DNA from: Beverwykella pulmonaria
Lineage: Eukaryota; Ascomycota; Dothideomycetes; Pleosporales; Melanommataceae
Length of the DNA stretch: 64,000 nt
Reading direction: 5' to 3'
Assembly: GCA_001599595.1 (NCBI GenBank)
Contig: BCHH01000002.1
Span: forward strand, 2,012,053-2,076,052
Shown: piece by piece, positions 11,457 through 24,500 of the stretch
How positions within the stretch are numbered: position 1 is the stretch's first letter
Layout of the letters: each line of letters starts with the position of its first letter
Notes under the pieces: generated by a model
The model's database searches: none
What the model was told of the DNA's origin: nothing
The model's input: the letters and a program-made list of their open reading frames with translations, nothing else
Made by a program: the position numbers and the translations under genes

Positions 11457-13223
11457 ATGACCACATCGCAGCATCCTTACCTAGACCAGGCCAATAAGCT
11501 GAAGTTCAGCTTTCCATGCCTTGGCATCTTTGCCAATAGGACCACCAACGCCAACGAGGAAGGGCGGCAGATCGTGGATAAATATTGCATGGACCAGGAC
11601 GGAAACTATCGCGCTCCAGGCCGATGCTGCGTTCTTGAGTATCGCGTCTCCTCGGAAAAGGCCTCAGTAAAACCCATTCATCTCAAAGATGAGTCTAGCC
11701 TCCGGGGCTACTTAAACGCACACAGCCCTCTCGAGGGAAACGCAGTAGAAAGCGACTGTTCGCATCGCCTATACATCCTCGAAGACTTGTCTCCTCAATA
11801 TGTTGAACTATTAGGAAGATATCTCCATGTTGACCCGTTAGTCTTTGCGTCCCAAGTCAACTCGTGGAGATTCTTGAACACGAGGACAGTAGCGCAACGG
11901 AAACTCCCGTCGCTGAGCAACCCTAAGGAGTCCTTTACGGTTCGGTATCCGGAGGTGAGGGCGTTTGATAAAAATAGGCCATTGGAGAGTGGGAGGTGGA
12001 CGTTCGCTGCGAATCGAAGGAAGATCGACCCATGGTTTCCTATCTTTGGGGGTCGGGTCCAAATGGACCATGCGGTGGCGATAGTAAGACGATGTATGTC
12101 TTTCTGGGTGGATAACCCGCGGCGGAATGCTAAGAGATGGAACGGTAAGCATTACAATTGTGGAACGAGGCGCTTTTTAATAGACGCTAAGGAATAGACA
12201 GCTGTACTCCTTGTCGACTCTCCAATAGATGCGTTCAAGGTATCTGATAGCCGAAATGATAAAGCGAAGTCCTATCGCGTCCTAAAGATGGCATCGTCCT
12301 CCGGTTCGGAGACATCGCGCTACGAAGAAGCCGTTCATTCGAGCACGCCGTACCACTATGGTCATCCAGATCCCATATCCACGGCAAGGGCATATATGTT
12401 CACGGCTGAGTACCGCAAGAATCATAGTGGAATCGACAGGCCCATCTATCGCAATAAGCAATCTTTGTTCAACGAAGCCATTTTATACTGGACCCAGGAG
12501 AACAATGACGAAACGATCAAGGCAGCAGTCGAGAACCCAGTCAACACGATGGATTATGTCCTGAAGATTGCAGCATATCACTGGACAAGCTTGCTAGAGC
12601 TTATTTGGTTGACGATAAACCAGGGTGAGTTTGTGGCCGACGAGGAAAGGATTCCAGACCATTATGAGCATCACGACGACAATCAACGGTGGAAAATACA
12701 GATTTCGTGGTTGCGTCAAGCAATATACTACTTAAATATCTTCAGGAGACGGCTAGGCTTCTTTGAGGACGATATGGCCCTCATCATGGAAAGCTTGGGA
12801 TGCAACACAAGCAGAAGCAATCAAGAACAGATTCCGCCTGCCTTGGAGGATGCATGGCTCGATTTTACGACCCTAAGCGCGCGCCTAAAGCTTTACAAAG
12901 CTCGCGCCGACAACCTAGCATCCACTGCGGATGAGATAGTCAACTTGCGCAGTGCGGCAAAGAGCCTCGATGACAGCGTTTTCAATCTCCGTCTCGCAAT
13001 TCTCGCGGCCATCGTCTTCCCAGTTACCCTCGTGGCGGCCATTTTCGGTATGTCCGATGGGTTCAAACCTGGAGATGGGGATTTTTGGATATTCTGGGCT
13101 GTCTCGGTCCCGCTGATGCTAAGCATGGTCATGCTCGTTGTTGGCTGGAAGGCTGTATGGAGTACTACTGTGAGATTGGGAAGTATCAAAAAGAAGACGA
13201 AGAAGGATAGCGTATTAGTGTAG
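11457..13223 (+). CDS. CorA-like two-helix membrane protein
   Basis: Two exons, 11457-12144 and 12202-13223, give 569 residues. The intron 12145-12201 (GTAAGC...ATAGACAG) joins ...KRWN to AVLLVDSPIDAFKV and fuses two open frames into one protein. The N-terminal half carries the fungal CorA-like pattern RLYILEDLSPQYVELLGRYL followed by a HVDPLVFASQ segment. The C-terminal part has a long helical region (RLKLYKARADNLASTADEIV) and two transmembrane segments, LRLAILAAIVFPVTLVAAIF and FWIFWAVSVPLMLSMVMLVV. The loop after the first helix reads FGMSDGF where Mg2+ channels have YGMN, so the selectivity motif is degenerate. Probable plasma-membrane protein; ion transport is not assured. Such genes are abundant and variable in filamentous fungi. 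Confidence 0.8.
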
Positions 13224-13661
13224 GGCTAAAACTACGTTGGTTCATGGGTAACGCGTCCACGCACCAAAATGGTGCATCTTTACATGCAAACAGTTTAACA
13301 CCACAACAAGTTGCTGCATTATGCAGCGCTATGCTATATATTAGATTGTTAAGAACCTCCACTATCTTTTGCCAATGAAATTTCCACCTAACAGGTGTGA
13401 GAATTGTGTCAAGTCTTGCTTGCTGCAAGGTCGTGCGCTTACATGTATTGTACCCTTGTTATAGCCAATTGTATTCCATGTTTTTACGAAGATAGCTTGA
13501 GATGTGGTGCTGTTCCAGAAACTCCCATCTATAGTCACGTATCAGTGTTGCAAAACTAAGTGTGATTAAGGTATAATGAGCGAAGTAAAGTTGACTTGTT
13601 AATTTCCTATATATAATTTTTTAAAACAAAATCAGAATCATAAATACAGACCGATGCGTTC
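13224..13661. other. Intergenic between CorA-like gene and tRNA
   Basis: No coding sequence seen; AT-rich towards the tRNA gene. Confidence 0.5.
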
Positions 13662-13742
13662 GGGGATGTAGCTCAGTGGCAGAGCGCCCGCTTTGCATCG
13701 CACAATTGCGGGAGGTCTAGGGTTCGATCCCCTACTTCTCCA
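13662..13742 (+). tRNA. tRNA-Ala (anticodon UGC) with a short intron
   Basis: Cloverleaf read directly: 5' acceptor strand GGGGATG; A box TAGCTCAGTGGCAGAGC; anticodon stem CCCGC/GCGGG with loop TT-TGC-A; B box GGTTCGATCC in the T arm; 3' acceptor strand CTTCTCC; discriminator A at 13742. A 9-nt intron (TCGCACAAT or the equivalent one-base shift) lies directly 3' of the anticodon-adjacent A, the canonical 37/38 position. The acceptor stem has one T-T mismatch and one G-T pair. CCA is not encoded, as expected for a nuclear eukaryotic tRNA gene. Confidence 0.93.
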
Positions 13743-13757
13743 TTTTTGGCTTTTTTT
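13743..13757 (+). terminator. RNA polymerase III T-run terminator
   Basis: TTTTT directly follows the tRNA 3' end, with a second run of seven T three bases later. Confidence 0.8.
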
Positions 13758-13944
13758 GCCGCCCTCTTTGACGTTCTGAATTCCTTTTGTGGACCTCGTG
13801 TTGCTATTGGTCAAGATACTTTGTTGATCTTTTTTTGGGCTGCGTCGAGGAAGTCTTGGCCGGGAACATCAATTTACCGAGCGGTCAGACCAAGACACCA
13901 AGACACCTCCGCATGGAAACCACAACAGCATCTCTGCTATAACC

Positions 13945-15100
13945 ATGAGGGTGCGCGGATCTCCAGCATGGCAGGCCGCTGCCATTTTTCTTTTACTGGG
14001 CGGAGTTGCTCAGGCTTCCCTCGGTGACAGATTGCCCGACTTCAAGGAATGCTTGCTGGTACAAAGCTCCCCTGACAGCTTCATTACAAGAGCTAACCAA
14101 GCTGTGTAGGCCTGTAAAGAAGCAAACTGCGGGGAAGACCCGACCCCAATACGTACACATTACCTCCTATGCTGCATCTACAGCTTGCTCACTAGTCATT
14201 AGCCCTCCACCGCCGCCTTCTCCTCTGGGATTGCCCCGCCGAATGCGACTACTCGTGCCAACACGTCGTCACAGACAAGCGACTCGCACGCGACCCTCCT
14301 TACATGCAGCCCGTCTACCAATTCCACGGCAAATGGCCCTTCTACCGCTTCATGGGGGTACAGGAGCCCTTCAGCGTCATCTTCTCGCTGTTCAACTACC
14401 TGGCACACGACTGGGGCATGAACCAGCTCCGAGAACGGATCCCTGCCTCGTACCCTTTACGAAAATACTACATACTTTTTGGGTACTTTGGGCTGGCGAG
14501 CTGGATCTTCAGCATGATATTCCACACGCGGGACTTCGGGGTCACGGAGAAGCTGGACTACTTCGCGGCAGGCGCGAGCGTACTATACGGCTTGTACTTT
14601 GCGCCGATCCGCGTGTTTAGACTCGATAAGAAGGACCCCGTCAAGCAGTCGGTTCTGCGCGCCTGGACAGGCCTCTGCATAATACTCTACACGCTCCATG
14701 TCCTCTACCTCACGCTCTGGTCCTGGGACTACACGTACAACATGGCTGCCAACGTCACAGTCGGGATAATACAGAACCTGCTCTGGAGCGCTTTCAGCTA
14801 CACGCAGTACAAAAAAGTAGGACGGCTGTGGGCAATGTGGCCGGGGCTGATCGTGGCGTGGATTATCATGGCGATGAGCTTTGAGCTATTGGATTTCCCG
14901 CCGTGGAAAGGGATGGTTGATGCGCATAGCCTGTGGCATCTGGGGACTGTGGGGCCGACCATTTGGTGGTACAAGTGAGTTGCTCTTACCCATTCTTTGG
15001 GTGGTTCGGAGTTATCATATGGGGGGCCGAGCTAACACATCCCAGCTTTCTCATTAAGGACGCGCAAGAGGACTACGCAGGTACGAGACTCAAGCAGTAG
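13945..15100 (+). CDS. PER1: Per1-like GPI-anchor lipid remodelling protein (PGAP3 homologue)
   Basis: Four exons, 13945-14058, 14110-14152, 14203-14974 and 15046-15100, give 327 residues. Family role: ER membrane protein of the CREST superfamily that removes the sn-2 acyl chain of GPI anchors on newly made proteins. An N-terminal signal peptide (AAAIFLLLGGVAQASLGD) leads into the cysteine-rich lumenal part DFKECLLACKEANCGED and WDCPAECDYSCQHV, which is continuous only after splicing the tiny 43-nt exon 2. The membrane part keeps the CREST residues: IFHTRD followed by LDYFAAG, and DAHSLWH near the C-terminus, contributing conserved His and Asp. About seven hydrophobic segments are visible. 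Short C-terminal tail ends GTRLKQ. It is convergent with the NRPS gene, 480 bp away. Length and motifs match the family. Confidence 0.92.
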
Positions 15101-15580
15101 TTAGTGGAGGCGCATTTGTGTCGTTTCATCGTACGCCATCGCTTCGTCGCTTACCGGTTGCACCCAGGCAAACTACCGACAACTGATTATGATTTAGGCG
15201 ATCGAAAGGATTGAAGGATTGGAAACCATTGCTAAGGCCGGAGGTATTGCATACTTTGATTGAGAGACTTGGGCCTGGAGTTTGGATCTAGAACTTGTGG
15301 AGTAACCTGCAATGAATTTGGTTCTTGTAGCACAAGTACAAACTTTTGCTGCTCCGCGCCCAACCTGCGCAATTGTCGTCATACTTTATGGACGCTACGG
15401 ATCTTGCAACAGCACTACATAATCTCGAGTTGCAATAAATCAGTTTTTAAGCACTAGTTGTATACTGACCTAGACACCAAACTCCCATACAAAGAACCAG
15501 AAATCACGAACACCTCGAACCTAAACCCAAACCCAAATTCCCCACAAAAACGCCAAAATTCAAGCCACCAAAGTCACCTC
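15101..15580. other. Convergent 3' intergenic region
   Basis: Separates the tail-to-tail ends of PER1 and the NRPS gene; presumably holds both 3' UTRs. No gene seen. Confidence 0.5.
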
Positions 15581-18500
15581 CTATGCATTCTCAGCTTCCA
15601 GCCTCTCTAACTCCCGTTTCATATCCTCGATCAATGTCTCCCCATCCTCAAGATTTATCATAACCTCCGGACCAAAGACGCCAACATCCAACGCTCCATT
15701 CCGGATCGTAGCTTCGATATCAATCGCATGCTGCAACTTCGTCAGTCTCCTAGTTCTAATTCTCTCACGATCGTTGCTTACCAAGTAAGCCTTGCCAACA
15801 CTCTCATCCACAATCCCCTCTGGCTTTTCAAACGCAGCATTTGTAACTTCTCTCACTCGCGCAACTCCCTCGTCCCACTGCCCAGCTGGCGTAATATTAA
15901 TCCCGTCTTTGATGCCCAACTTGGGAGAAGAGTGGTTGAACTCTGCATCAGGCAACTTCAAATAATTCACCCAAGTATCAACCCTTACACCACTCCACTC
16001 CTTCACCTCTTGCAAACCTACCGTCGCATTCGCCAACCCACTAATCTCCTGCATGTCATATTGGATCTGCGCCGCTACTTCTAGAATATTTGTCTCTAGT
16101 GGCTTAGAAATTCGAAGTGGGACGAGGTTGAGCGTTGGAACTGCGGCGGCGGCAATATGTGCGATAGGCAAGGAACGGTTGGCGAGGTATATGCCAATAA
16201 CAACGTCTTGGTCACGGGGGGTAGCTGTGAGAGTAGCGTAAATTTTAGCGTAGACGGCGAGGAAGAGGGAGTGTGTTAATATTCCGTGTTTGCGGGCTAG
16301 GGTGTTGAAGGAGACAGTGGTGGGGAGGAGAGCGGGTTTGAAGATTTCTGTTTTGTTGATTGGTGAGGTGGAGGGTTGGGGAAGATGATGCTGGGTGATG
16401 CCGGAGAGATACTGGGTCCAGAAGGATTTGCGGGTTTGAAGTGCAGATGCGGTAGAGCTGGCCGCGAGCAGCTTGGTCAATGTGTTGGTGGCAAGAGGGA
16501 GCGCGATGCCATTGCATATGTCTTGGAGTTGCTGCATCAGGAGTGGGAGACTGACGCCGTCGTAAAGAATGTGGTGGATCTTCAGTATCAAACTCCAGCC
16601 ACTTGACGACTGCGAAGCAAGGAGATGGCAGTACGGCTGTTTCCATGCTCGTCCTTCGACTGTTTCTGATATTTTCTGCTTTTCCCAGCCTGTGGTATCC
16701 ACGACTTCAGGTTCGACTTTCTTGAGCACCACCTGTACGTACCGTACTCGGTTGTTCTTCGAAGCCAGGAGGCACGTTCGAAGTATCGGATTGGCGTTAA
16801 CTACAGCCTTCCATGCTGCTTGAAGTTTTGAGAGTGAGATGGACCCATTAATTTTGTACGAGAAACTAGGGTAGAAGTTGACGCCGTTAGAATTGAGCCA
16901 GGTTGAAAGCATGTAGATCTGACCTGCTGTGGCAGGAAGCATCTGCTCAACATTATCCACCTCCACATTAGCCTGATCGAGGAGAGTTGTCGGATCGATA
17001 TCAATCAAGGCTTCTTTAAGCACTGCTTCAGCATCACCGTCATCTTCCATAGATACTGAAGCACGTCCTTCAACAATTTGCGCCATCTTCTCCACTGTGC
17101 CAGCCTTGAGCATCTCACCTACGCTAAGGATGATAGAACGTTTTCGAAGGAGCGAAGATACCTTGATAGCACTGATAGAGTCAAGACCGATATGGAATAT
17201 TGTCGTGCCTTTGGCGATTTCGTCTTCGGGAGTCTTGGATACGAATGCTAGGGTTTCGCGGATGGCCTTTGCTGTGGCAGATTCTGACTGGCTCAGAATT
17301 TGCTCATCGTGATCAGATGCTGAATTGTAAGAGCTCTTGTCTCGATCATCCTGGAACACTGGGAGTCCGCATATCGACCTTCCAGTTGTTGTGAAATCAA
17401 TAATAGGAGCATCTGGTCGCGTGACGATAGCTTCCAAGACTTCTTCTAATCTTCCCAGCAACGCTTTCGCTCCAATGTTGTCTAGAACCTCCTCTTTGAC
17501 CGCACATCTCCATAGCAATTCCCCACCGACGATCTCCATCTCCACGCACACCGGATACTCAACATCACTTTGCCCTTTCACACTCTCGTATAACTTGGCT
17601 ACTTTTTCCTCCGCATCATCTGCTCTTTTTTGATAGATAAACAGGCTGCCAAACAAATTCCCCTGCACTCCAGCCAGCGCCTGCGCTTTCCTCAGTGGGA
17701 AGTGTTGCCACTGCTTGATGTTCACGAAGTTGTCCTGGACATACTGCAGCATCTCTCGACGAGATCCATGGAGGATAGCGCGGATAGCCACGGTATTCAT
17801 TGTCGGGAACAGAATATCGGACATGTCTTCGTTGTCGCGCCCCGAGAGCACCGAGCCAAAAGTCACATCAAGTGACTGGGCGTAGAATGCGAGCACCAGA
17901 GCATAGATAGTCTGGCCTAGTGTTTGCAGGGTAATGTTGTGCTTTTTCGCGAATGTGGCAATAGTCATCAGTGGCATACCACTGGCTTGCTCTTCTCGAT
18001 GGATGGTTTGAAGATCTTCATCCTTGGCACTATGTCGAGGTGGGAAGTATGTAGACTTCGCCTCAGAGAGAAAATCACGCCAAAAGGCAGCAGCGTCAGA
18101 CCCAGAATTTGTGAGAATGCCGTGTAGAGCGAAGCCGTAGCTTGGCCTTGGTTTAAACTGCTGGAAGTACGCATGATAGACGTCAGAGTGAAGGAACCGG
18201 AGAGACCACCCGTCGTACAAGGCATGAGCAATTGAAAGTACGATATGTTTCTGCTCCCCAGAGTCAATGAGATGGACATGGAACAAAGGTTCTGGTTGTG
18301 CCACCCTGGCTACGCCGTCGCGCATAGATGCAAAGATCTTGGGAAAGTCCGGTAATCCAGCAACTTCAAGTTTCTTCCAAAAAGCATGCGGTGACCGGTG
18401 AATGACCTGCGCAAAGGAGAAATCGATATTCGGATCGTCGACTTCAATGAAAGAGGTGCGCAGAACTGGTGACCCACTGACCACTTGCATCCACGCGTCT

Positions 18501-21500
18501 CGCAATTTCTCGACATCAGTCTCAGGTGCTAGTTTTAAGACATCATGATTATAGTATCTTGTGTAGTCAGAAGCAATCATCTCGGCAACCATAGCTTCTT
18601 GGAGTGGCGTAAGTGGAAGAACTTGCTGAATATCGTCCAACTGCCTTCCTCGGCGCTGAAGATATGCTTCCAGTCTCCGTATGTGAGATTTGAAGATCAT
18701 GCTTGATGGTCGCTGGGTCCACCCGATCTTCTTCGTAGAGATATTGATGACCATATTTGCGATCGTGCGTCCGCGCATGATACTACTGACTGGGAGATCA
18801 ATACCGTGTTTCTTGAGTTTCGAGGATAGCTTGATAGCATCGATACTGTCGAGCCCGAGTTCGAACATGGATGTGGTTTCGTTGATGTCTTTGATTTCTG
18901 CATCGGCGAGATTGGCAATCTCTTCCCTCATTTTGATTGCACTACCACTCCACTGGAAGTCCTTCGCACCGTCGAAGGAAACTTGTTTAGACTTATCCTT
19001 CAAGTCTTCCGATGGAGTATTCACATCAATATTCTTGAATGAAAGCCCTTGGACGATTGTATCTGGATCTCTCAATGCCTCTCTCAACGCTCTCTCAAGC
19101 TCTTCGAGCAGTTGACTGGAGGTCTCTTGATCCAAGACATGTCCCTGTGCGGCTAAGGTGAATTTAAGAGATTCATTCGACTGCTGTTCAATCTCAAGCG
19201 CCAGCGGATAATCTGCTTCTGCACACCCATCCTTCAACTCCCAAACATCGTTCTTGAGCCATTCTTCATCACCATCTGCAATCTGGTACACAAACAAAGT
19301 ATCGAACAGCAGCTGGTTTGGTCCTTGCTTGCACCATTTCATGATATCTCTAAGTGGAGTATGTTGGTAAGGATGAGCAGCGACATTCAACTCGTGAGTA
19401 GCCTTGATAATTGACGCCCATGTGTCACGGTCTCGAATGCGATGTCGATATGGGATCGTGTTAAACAAGGGTCCCATGATACGATCTGCATTCTCGAAAT
19501 CGATACTACGTCCAGATACAACCACGCCAAGTGTGATTGTGCCTTTTGTGTACTTTTGCAGAACAGTCGCCCAGCAGGCTTGTGTAATAGCCTGTTTTGT
19601 GACATTGAGTCGCTGTCTGAAGGACTCGTAATTGGTTAGGCCTCCCACCTCCCGCGTGACTGCTATAGCAGGACTGTCTGACATATCTGCGACCAGAGGG
19701 AAGGGCCTAAATGATAATTCCGATAGATGTTCTTTCCAAAACGCTTGAGCTCCTTCAATGACTCTCAGTGGGCCATGCGCAAGACAGGACTGAAAGGACG
19801 GGCCAGTATTCTCGCCGAGACGGTCGTTGTAGATATCCCAGACCGACTTAAACATCAGTCCAATACTGTTTCCATCGTACAGAGCATGGAATACATGCAC
19901 AGCAAGAATTTTGCCTTCGGTTCCATCTAGGAGAACGATCTCAAATGGTCGATGGGATAGCGCTCGCTTGTCCTGCCACCAGTCTCTCCTCAAGTTGGCT
20001 AGGCACTCATCTAATGTCTCGACTTTCAACACACTAGAGTTTTTCCAAGGAAGTCGTGGTCTCCGGAGTGCAGCCTGCACGAATCCATCCTCGGTATTGG
20101 AGAAAACAGTCCGCGAGATCTGAGTCAAGGTGAAGAACTGCTGCCAAGAGTCTTGCAGTTTCTCCACGTCCACTTTATCAGAAAGCTTGAAGTAGAAAGT
20201 GTTGAAGTATAGTCCATGTTCACTATCAAGCGATCTCGCAATCATTCCTTGTTGAAGTGGTGTGCATGGCGCAAGAGCCTCAATCTCCCGTGGTTCAATG
20301 AAGAGTAATTCGGCAACTTCCCGTCTATGTCGATGCTGGATTGCTGTGATCAATTGCTGCGCAGCGATAATGGATCCAAGATCATTCGAGTTATTGAATT
20401 TCTTCGATAGAGCTTTGGTGAGTCGACTGATGGAGTTGTGCTTCATAATGAGAGATGCCGCTGCCTTTGAGAAACCAGCCTGTTTCAACGCCCTTGAAAA
20501 CCCAATGATCGATACTGAGTCCAACCCCAGTTCAAAAAAATTCGACCCCTTCTTAATGTCAAATTCATTGGGTTGTAGCATCTCGGCAAGCACGTCTCGG
20601 ATATGCTTCTCCTGTTTAGACCATTTGTCGTCGGTCACGTCTGTGGGTCCAGAGAGGAGTTGGAGCTCACTAACAGAGAGGGCTTCGTACATCTCCTTGA
20701 GTTTTCTTGCATCAGCCTTGTTATTCGTCGACAAAGGTAAGGAACTAAGTGCGACGAAGTGTGTCGGCACCATGTAAGCCGGCAACTTGTCCTGGCAGGC
20801 TGCCTTTGCTGTCGCCAAATCAGGTGTAAACTGCAGAAGAATCCTCGGTATCTCCTTGCTTTTAGAAGTTATGGCTATGAACGAGACAAGTTGCTCCTTG
20901 CGCTGCTTTGGATGTCTGAGCACAAAAGTTGCAATGTCCGAGATACCACTCGCTGCTTGTTTGATGACGGAGTTAATCTCTCCAATTTCTAGTCGCTGGC
21001 CACGAAGTTTGACCTGGTCGTCCGATCGGCCAACGAAGTCAAATGTTCCGTCATGCAGAATTCGGACCAGATCTCCTGTCCTATAGACTCTTTCACCGAA
21101 ATAATCAAGGCGAGGGAAGCGTTCTTGTGTCAGTTCAGGCCGATTGAGGTAGCCTTTCCCAACCAACTTGCCAGACACACATAGCTCTCCAACACCGCCC
21201 CTCAGAACAGGAACTTCGGTGCCCGGTATGAAAACGTAAGATCCAACGTTGTCAAATTGAGGCCCAATATTTGAGGGCTTGCCGTTAGCTGGGACACGAG
21301 TGTACATGGTAACCCCAATCGTTGCCTCTGTAGGTCCGTAGCCGTTATAGATGACGCCTTTTGGTCCCCATACATCCAGAATCTCTTGCTTGAGGCTCTC
21401 GCCTCCGGTGATGAACACGCCTTTGCAAAGACTAGGCACATCGTCGGGGTGTATAATGCGGGCGAGACTAGGGGTCAAATCGATATGCGTAATACCCAAG

Positions 21501-24500
21501 GTCCGAATTGATGTTGCAAGATCCTCGAAAAGCAGGTCTCGCGTGGCAGACACCACGCAAATACCAACTGACCAGCTCCAATACTGCTCTAAGACCGAAA
21601 CATCGAAATGGAAAGACGCGAACTGAAGCCAGCGAGATTCTGCGTTCCAGTGTCCTGCAAAGAGGCGCTGGAAAGAAAGAAGTGCTTGAACCGCATTCTC
21701 ATGGGTGAGCTCGCACCCCTTTGGCGCGCCGGTGGTCCCAGAAGTGTAAAGACAATAGCTACGATCTTGGGATTTGATATTACATGACAGAGTGGGTTTC
21801 GTGGCTGATGTCGATCGCAGATCTAATTCGTCGAGGTTCAGGATCTGTACGTCGCGATTTTCCACCATGTCGGACGATTGGACCTTCATTGAGAGGATAA
21901 CTTTAGCACGGGAATCTTCAATAATGAACTCGCGTCGTGCACTAGGTACACCTGGATCCAGCGCTACAAACGCGCATCCGGCTTTCAGTATTCCCAGAAT
22001 CGCAAATGATGCCTCGGGGCACTTATCGAAGCAGATACCAACCAGCTCTCCCGGACCGACGCCATAAGCTATAAGAATGTGAGCAATTTTGTTGCCTTCC
22101 GCATCCAACTCGGCATAAGTCCACTTTGTACTCATATATTTGTCATTGCTTATCGAGGTAGCGAATTCGAGAGCGATGCGATTTGGGTACTTTTCCGCAG
22201 AGAGTTCAAACATTTCGTGAAGTAATGTGACTCGGGACGGGAGGGTATCCTCTTTTGCGGGAGTGATTGAGTACAGAGCTTGATCAGCAGCAGCTTCTAT
22301 CGCAGAAGGAGATCCTGAGAACACGAAGTGATTAATTAGGTGATCTAGCTGATCGAGAATCAAGATTGCCTGCTCTTTTGGCACAACGTGAGGGAGGAAG
22401 GTAAGTCGCAGTTCCAGGCGTCCATGACTTGGTTCCAGTTCAATTGAAATAGGATATTCGATCGTGGCTTTCTCATCAACCACAGTCCATGGATCATGTT
22501 CGGCCTCGTCATTCGTTATCTTCTGAAAGGCAAAGATAGAATCGAAAAGAACCTCATTGGAGAAACCCATCAGGCGCTGTATCTCGTTCAGTGGCATGAA
22601 TTGATGTTGTTGAATCTCGGCATTCAGTGTCAAGATATCCCTCAATGTGTCGTCCTTGCTATCACTAAGCCTACACACAAATGGTACTGTAGTAATGCAA
22701 GGGAATCCCACAAATTCCGCAGCTTCGAAGTTCCGTCCTGAGAGTACAACTCCAAACGTGACTGAAGGTTCCCCTGTATATGCAGACAGGAGGCTCGCCC
22801 AGCTAGCCAGACCAGCAGCTTGTAGTGTCAAATTTGAGGTTCGACACCCCGCTTCGAGATCTGTCAGCAACGTCGTACATTCTCTAGTGAGCACAATTGG
22901 AGGTTTTGGGTCGTATCGCAAAGGAGTCAGATTGGGGAACCTGGTCGATGTAGCTCCTTTCCCGAGTGTTTCCCAGAACTTATTTCTTGAAGTGTCTTCG
23001 CTGTTTTGATGCAAAATTGTACTCAAAAATGGCTCGAGTGGTGCAGGCGTATTGATCAATGTACCATTATATGCTGTCGATATATCGTTGAAGATGATAC
23101 GCAGGCTCGTAGCATCGAAAAGGGCGTGGAACATGGCCAAGTCAAGGTATGTTCGACTACCCATTTCTTGGACTCGTATGTGCCACGGAGGTTGATGGAG
23201 ATTCTTCAACGCGTTCTGCCGCAGTTTTTGTAGCCATTCTTCAACAGTATCCGGATGTTGCAGCTGATTCCCTTCATCCCACGGAACACTGAAAGCGCTT
23301 GGAGTGAAGTGGATCATCGCGAAAGAATGTCTGCTATCCTTGACGTGAGCGAATCCAGTCCGCAGCATACAGTGTCTCTCCACCGCCAACGACCACGCAT
23401 ATCTCATGCGGGCCATGTCGAACCCCTTCTCAAGTTGCAAACGAAGGTAATTAAAGTATACAGCGCCATCTTTTGCAATGAATTGTGAGACCATGCCTTT
23501 TTGAAGAGGAGTACAAGGACGAATGGCTTCGACGTCTTCGATTTTAATACCGCATGATCTCAGTACCTCTGGTCGGAATTTTTGATCGAATGACTCAAAG
23601 TCAATTGAGTTGACCATTTGGTTGGATTTCTCTGGTGGTTGGCTGAGATATGCAGCAAGTTCCACACAGTTCATGTACTTCAACACATCGGCCGCGTTCA
23701 CCCGATAGCCCTTCTTCCTTAGACTGGCAGCTACCTGAACCGCGCTGATGCTATCAAGCCCAAGCTGATATATTGAGGTAGCCGGATAGATATCCTCAGG
23801 TAGAGTCTTAGAGAGTCTTGCAAATATATCGCGAATGTGACTCTCGGCTTCAGTCCAGTCGTGGGGTTCGACGTCGTCATCAGTAGGACCAGACGCAAGG
23901 TTGACATCCTCAGACTCCCAGAAATATTTTGCCAGAGCATTCTTGTCGACTTTACCTGACATAGACTTGGGTATCTTGTCAATGAAGACGAAGAATTGTG
24001 GCACCATATGCGCAGGCAACTTGCTCGTTGCCGCCCTTTTTGCCTTGAGTTTCAACTCCGATTTCTCTTGTTTATCGAGACAGCCTTTTGCGACTAAGAA
24101 GGCAACAAGCTGGTTCTTGGCGCCATCCTCTTTCTTCAATATCTGCGTCGAGACGGTGGTAATAATCTCGTCGCAATCTTGAAGTACGTGGTTCATCTCT
24201 CCCAACTCCACTCGCAGTCCTCTAATCTTCACCTGGTCGTCCGTGCGCCCAATGAACTCAAAGTTGCCATCGCCTAACATGCGGACCACATCACCACTCT
24301 TATAGAATCTTTGTCTATTCCTCTGGACAAACTTCTGCTCCGTAAGCAGAGAATTTCCATAGTAACCTCTAGCCAATTGCGCGCCTCCAATGTACAATTC
24401 ACCGATTCCAAATACCGGTAACGGTCGTTCACCATGTGCTGGAAATACGGCAAAACAGGTCGTGGGGAAAGGTTTTCCGATAATAGTATTCTTGACACCC

